Below, one piece after another: positions 61,462-64,000 of a DNA stretch of 64,000 bases. Source of the DNA: JAFMDF01 sp965277445 (GTDB taxonomy: Bacteria > Bacteroidota > Bacteroidia > Chitinophagales > Saprospiraceae); the NCBI GenBank assembly GCA_965277445.1, contig CBDICY010000032.1, forward strand, positions 372,001 through 436,000. The letters are read 5' to 3'. The stretch's first letter is position 1, and each line of letters opens with the position of its first letter. The translations under genes and the position numbers were made by a program. Below the pieces are notes generated by a model. The model made no database searches. It was given only the letters and a program-made list of their open reading frames with translations, and was not told the DNA's origin.

Positions 61462-63183
61462 ATGCAACGACCACATCAACTACTCTTATTACTATTCGTC
61501 ACTATCTTCTTCGCCTGCCAACCCACCCCAAAAGGAGAAATTGCAGATATAATTTACCATAATGGTACGATTATCACTATGGAAGGCGAAGCTCAAAAAG
61601 CAACTTCTGTAGCCGTCAAAGATGGAAAAATTCTAGCAGTTAATGAAAGTTCCTTACTTCCTGCCCATCAAGGAGAGGCGACTAAAATCATTGATTTAAC
61701 AGGAAAAACAATGTTGCCAGGGTTTATAGATGCCCATAGTCATATAGCGATGGGTATGTCACTCTTGGGACAAGCCAATATTTCTTCACCTCCAGTTAGT
61801 GACATTACGAGTATTGATGGCATCGTCCAAAAATTAAAAACACACCAAGAACGTAATAATATTCCTAAGGGAGATTGGATTATTGGTTGGGGTTATGATC
61901 CTGATCTATTGACAGATAATCGGCATCCAACGAAATTAGATTTAGATGAAACCTTTCCTGATAATCCTGTCTTTTTAATGCACGTTTCTGGGCATATGGC
62001 AGTTGTGAATAGCACCGCTTTAGCTAAAGCAGGTATTGACGAAACTACTAAAAACCCTGATGGTGGAATGATTGTTCGGTTACCCAATTCTAATGAACCA
62101 AGTGGCTTAGTACAAGAAACGGCAGTCTATGCAATTAGAAAATCTTTACCCTTACCGACTCCTGCACAGTTAATGGTCTTGTTAGAAGAAGTACAAAACC
62201 TATATGCTTCTCATGGTATTACAACTGCACAAGATGGGTTTACCGATTATAAAACCTATCAATTTTTGGAAAAAGCAGCAGCAGCAGGAAAATTAAAATT
62301 AGATGTAGAAATTTTAGCAGGCTTTTTAAATCTTAAAGATTTTTTTGGCAATCACTTAACGGCGTTTGGCAAAACTAAAAATCGACTTCGTTTAACGGGC
62401 GTTAAAATAGTTTCGGATGGCTCGCCCCAAGGCAAAACTGCTTTTTTTAGTAAGCCTTATTTAACAAAAGTTCCAGGATGTGCCCACGACTGTAAGGGTT
62501 TTCCAAATCTTACGAAAGAACAACTTGGTGGAATTATGAAACAATGCTACGAAGCAGGGATTCAGTTATATACACATGCTAATGGAGATGGCGCCATAGA
62601 TTTATTTTTGGACACCCACCAATCGGTGATAGATTCAATGAGCCAAGTTCCTAAAGATTTAAGAAGTGTCATTATTCATTCTCAATTTGTTCGACCAGAT
62701 CAATTAGCACTTTATAAAAAACATCAAATAGTACCCGCTTTTTTCACTAATCATGCTTTCTTTTGGGGTGATACGCATTTAGCTAACTTGGGGGAAGATA
62801 GGGCTTCATTTTTAAGTCCAATGAAAGCAGCGATGGATATGGGCATTGTTTGTACCAATCACACCGATTTTCCTGTGACGCCCATTGACCAATTATTTTT
62901 ATTGGGAACAACGGTTAATAGAAAAACTCGAAGTGATATTACCTTAGGGGAGGGTCAGCGTTTAACTCCTTATGAAGGCTTAAAAGCGATTACGATTAAC
63001 TCCGCTTACCAGCATAAACAAGAGCATTTAAAAGGGTCGATTAAGGAAGGTAAATTGGCAGATTTTGTGATCTTAGCAGAAAATCCACTAACTGTTGCTA
63101 CAGATAAAATAAAGGATATTAAGGTATTGGAAACGATTAAGGAAGGGAAAGTTATTTATAATAGAACGGAGGATTCTAAGTAA
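61462..63183 (+). CDS. YtcJ-like amidohydrolase lipoprotein
   Basis: A 573-residue metal-dependent amidohydrolase (amidohydrolase 3 family), starting MQRPHQLLLLLFVTIFFACQ; the lipobox Cys is residue 19. Metal and active-site motifs include GFIDAHSHIAMG, GWGYDPDLL, MHVSGHMAVVNS, KIVSDGSPQGKTAFF, TNHTDFPVTPIDQLF and the closing GSIKEGKLADFVILAENPL. Family members hydrolyse cyclic amides or N-acyl groups; the substrate here is unknown. The lipoprotein signal places it in the envelope. Confidence 0.9.
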   Translation: MQRPHQLLLLLFVTIFFACQPTPKGEIADIIYHNGTIITMEGEAQKATSVAVKDGKILAVNESSLLPAHQGEATKIIDLTGKTMLPGFIDAHSHIAMGMSLLGQANISSPPVSDITSIDGIVQKLKTHQERNNIPKGDWIIGWGYDPDLLTDNRHPTKLDLDETFPDNPVFLMHVSGHMAVVNSTALAKAGIDETTKNPDGGMIVRLPNSNEPSGLVQETAVYAIRKSLPLPTPAQLMVLLEEVQNLYASHGITTAQDGFTDYKTYQFLEKAAAAGKLKLDVEILAGFLNLKDFFGNHLTAFGKTKNRLRLTGVKIVSDGSPQGKTAFFSKPYLTKVPGCAHDCKGFPNLTKEQLGGIMKQCYEAGIQLYTHANGDGAIDLFLDTHQSVIDSMSQVPKDLRSVIIHSQFVRPDQLALYKKHQIVPAFFTNHAFFWGDTHLANLGEDRASFLSPMKAAMDMGIVCTNHTDFPVTPIDQLFLLGTTVNRKTRSDITLGEGQRLTPYEGLKAITINSAYQHKQEHLKGSIKEGKLADFVILAENPLTVATDKIKDIKVLETIKEGKVIYNRTEDSK

Positions 63184-63194
63184 GTATATATAAG

Positions 63195-63332
63195 AGAAAT
63201 CAGGCCAAAAATTGAAATTTTCTATCAGAAGTCAGTTGATTCAGCATCAAATCCTAATATTTAGCAATGTACAATGGTTCAGTCTGACTTCTGACAGTTT
63301 ATGTAATAAACGGTCTGACATCTGACTTCTTG
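63195..63332. repeat. Palindromic repeat related to the cysD-cysN element (copy B)
   Basis: TATCAGAAGTCAG (63223-63235) pairs with CTGACTTCTGACA (63284-63296), and ACGGTCTGACATCTGACTTC follows at the outer right end. The words and their order match 19981-20085. Confidence 0.75.
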
Positions 63333-64000
63333 TTAAGCTTTCATCAACCTATTTAAAGCCTCTTCCATCTTAAATTTATGTTCTCTGTTTTGAATAACAG
63401 TAGGGGGCGATATTCTTTCCTTACAGTCCAGAATAGGGCATCTTTCACAAGTCACGCTTACTCGTTTTCTAGGAATATTAGGATCTGCCAAAAACTTCAT
63501 TTTTTCTTTTAATTCTGCATCTGCTAATAAACCAATAGTGACACTTACATTTTTGGTAGAAGGAAAGTAAGCGGGTCTTGCAATGGTAAAGCAGATATAT
63601 TCATCTTCTGTCTCTGTATATTTGGATAATTGTAAACCGACCTTAACTTGCCCAGAAGTTTGCTCATCTTCAGTCAAATTTTTAAGCTGACTAATCGACA
63701 ACCAACGGCGGCAATAATGTTCATCTAAACTATTTGCATGAGGTTCATGCTGTCGATTGAGGTGTAATTCTTTATCTATGTGGAAGGTATCTAATTCAGG
63801 ATCGTGAATCATGCGCATGAAAAACATTTTGGGCATCTCAAAGTGATGTGGTAAAATGTTAAAGCGTTGAAATAAAACTTCAGGAGAGACATCATATTTC
63901 AATAATAACTGCAATAAATAGGATTTATCCCAACTCGTCTGCCCAAAGAAATATGCTAAATCTTTGGTAAAACTGTCTCGATTCACCAATAAGCCTACCG
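63333..64000 (-). CDS. ImmA/IrrE (ScfR-type) regulator, C-terminal part, cut by window edge
   Basis: The reading frame stays open to the window edge, so only about the last 222 residues of a longer protein are present. CRRWLSI and the cysteine cluster CERCPILDCKERISPP near the end resemble the C-terminal domain (PF09856-like) of XRE regulators that carry an ImmA/IrrE peptidase. FTKDLAYFFGQTSWDKSYLL and HHFEMPKMFFMRMIHDPEL also fit the end of such proteins. The helix-turn-helix and peptidase parts would lie outside the window. The internal TTG at 63987-63989 is not needed as a start. Confidence 0.7.
   Translation of the reverse strand, partial: VGLLVNRDSFTKDLAYFFGQTSWDKSYLLQLLLKYDVSPEVLFQRFNILPHHFEMPKMFFMRMIHDPELDTFHIDKELHLNRQHEPHANSLDEHYCRRWLSISQLKNLTEDEQTSGQVKVGLQLSKYTETEDEYICFTIARPAYFPSTKNVSVTIGLLADAELKEKMKFLADPNIPRKRVSVTCERCPILDCKERISPPTVIQNREHKFKMEEALNRLMKA

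Overview
The window is chromosomal DNA of a free-living Bacteroidota. It probably belongs to the Saprospiria/Chitinophagia side of the phylum, but the class is an inference. Evidence: five secreted proteins end in type IX secretion (T9SS) sorting domains. The rpmB-rpmG-DUF4295-ftsY gene order is typical of the phylum. Promoter-like TTG-N19-TAnnTTTG and TAnnTTTG motifs occur, and a TonB-type receptor with an N-terminal carboxypeptidase-regulatory-like domain is present. The DNA is AT-rich throughout. I saw no rRNA operon, CRISPR array, prophage or intact transposase.

Layout. 0-11.5 kb: DinB protein, unknown protein, YdjM-like membrane hydrolase, TonB-dependent receptor, MocR/GntR regulator, giant CotH/lamin-tail T9SS protein, and a DUF4240 plus URI/GIY-YIG-like nuclease pair. 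11.6-18.6 kb: tRNA-Lys, FG-GAP T9SS protein, NhaC antiporter, DUF937-OmpA protein, MscL. 18.6-24.7 kb: cysCDN sulfate activation, metK, membrane adenylate/guanylate cyclase. 25-27.4 kb: ftsY, DUF4295, rpmG, rpmB, tRNA-Arg. 27.6-39.2 kb: LytTR regulator, gluconokinase, and a long leftward block of histidine kinase, sigma-54 response regulator, alpha/beta hydrolase, two FtsX permeases, LolD/MacB-type ATPase, TolC and HlyD adaptor. A sigma-54-like promoter and an 18-bp palindrome lie in front of the adaptor gene. 39.8-53 kb: M43 protease, ScyD/ScyE-like protein, asparaginase, an AAA ATPase plus DUF4276 (Toprim-like) pair, an MBL-fold alkyl sulfatase, a truncated arylsulfatase and an animal-type haem peroxidase with dockerin, cohesin and T9SS domains. 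53.9-64 kb: a 1163-residue nine-repeat protein, lactonase, DUF4112, TMEM220, AlkX/YcaQ glycosylase, YtcJ-like amidohydrolase, and the C-terminal part of an ImmA/IrrE-type regulator cut by the window edge.

Many spacers contain inverted repeats: perfect arms up to 27 bp, copies of the same palindrome at loci tens of kb apart, heptamer-like tandem words, and possible MITEs. Several of these overlap wrongly extended gene starts. The best candidates for something new are the AAA/DUF4276 operon (possible defence system), the URI-nuclease/DUF4240 pair, the nine-repeat protein, the haem peroxidase fusion, the predicted sigma-54 control of the efflux operon, a possible small transcription unit at 48.35-48.73 kb, and the palindrome families. 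All functions are read from sequence by eye; no database search was possible.
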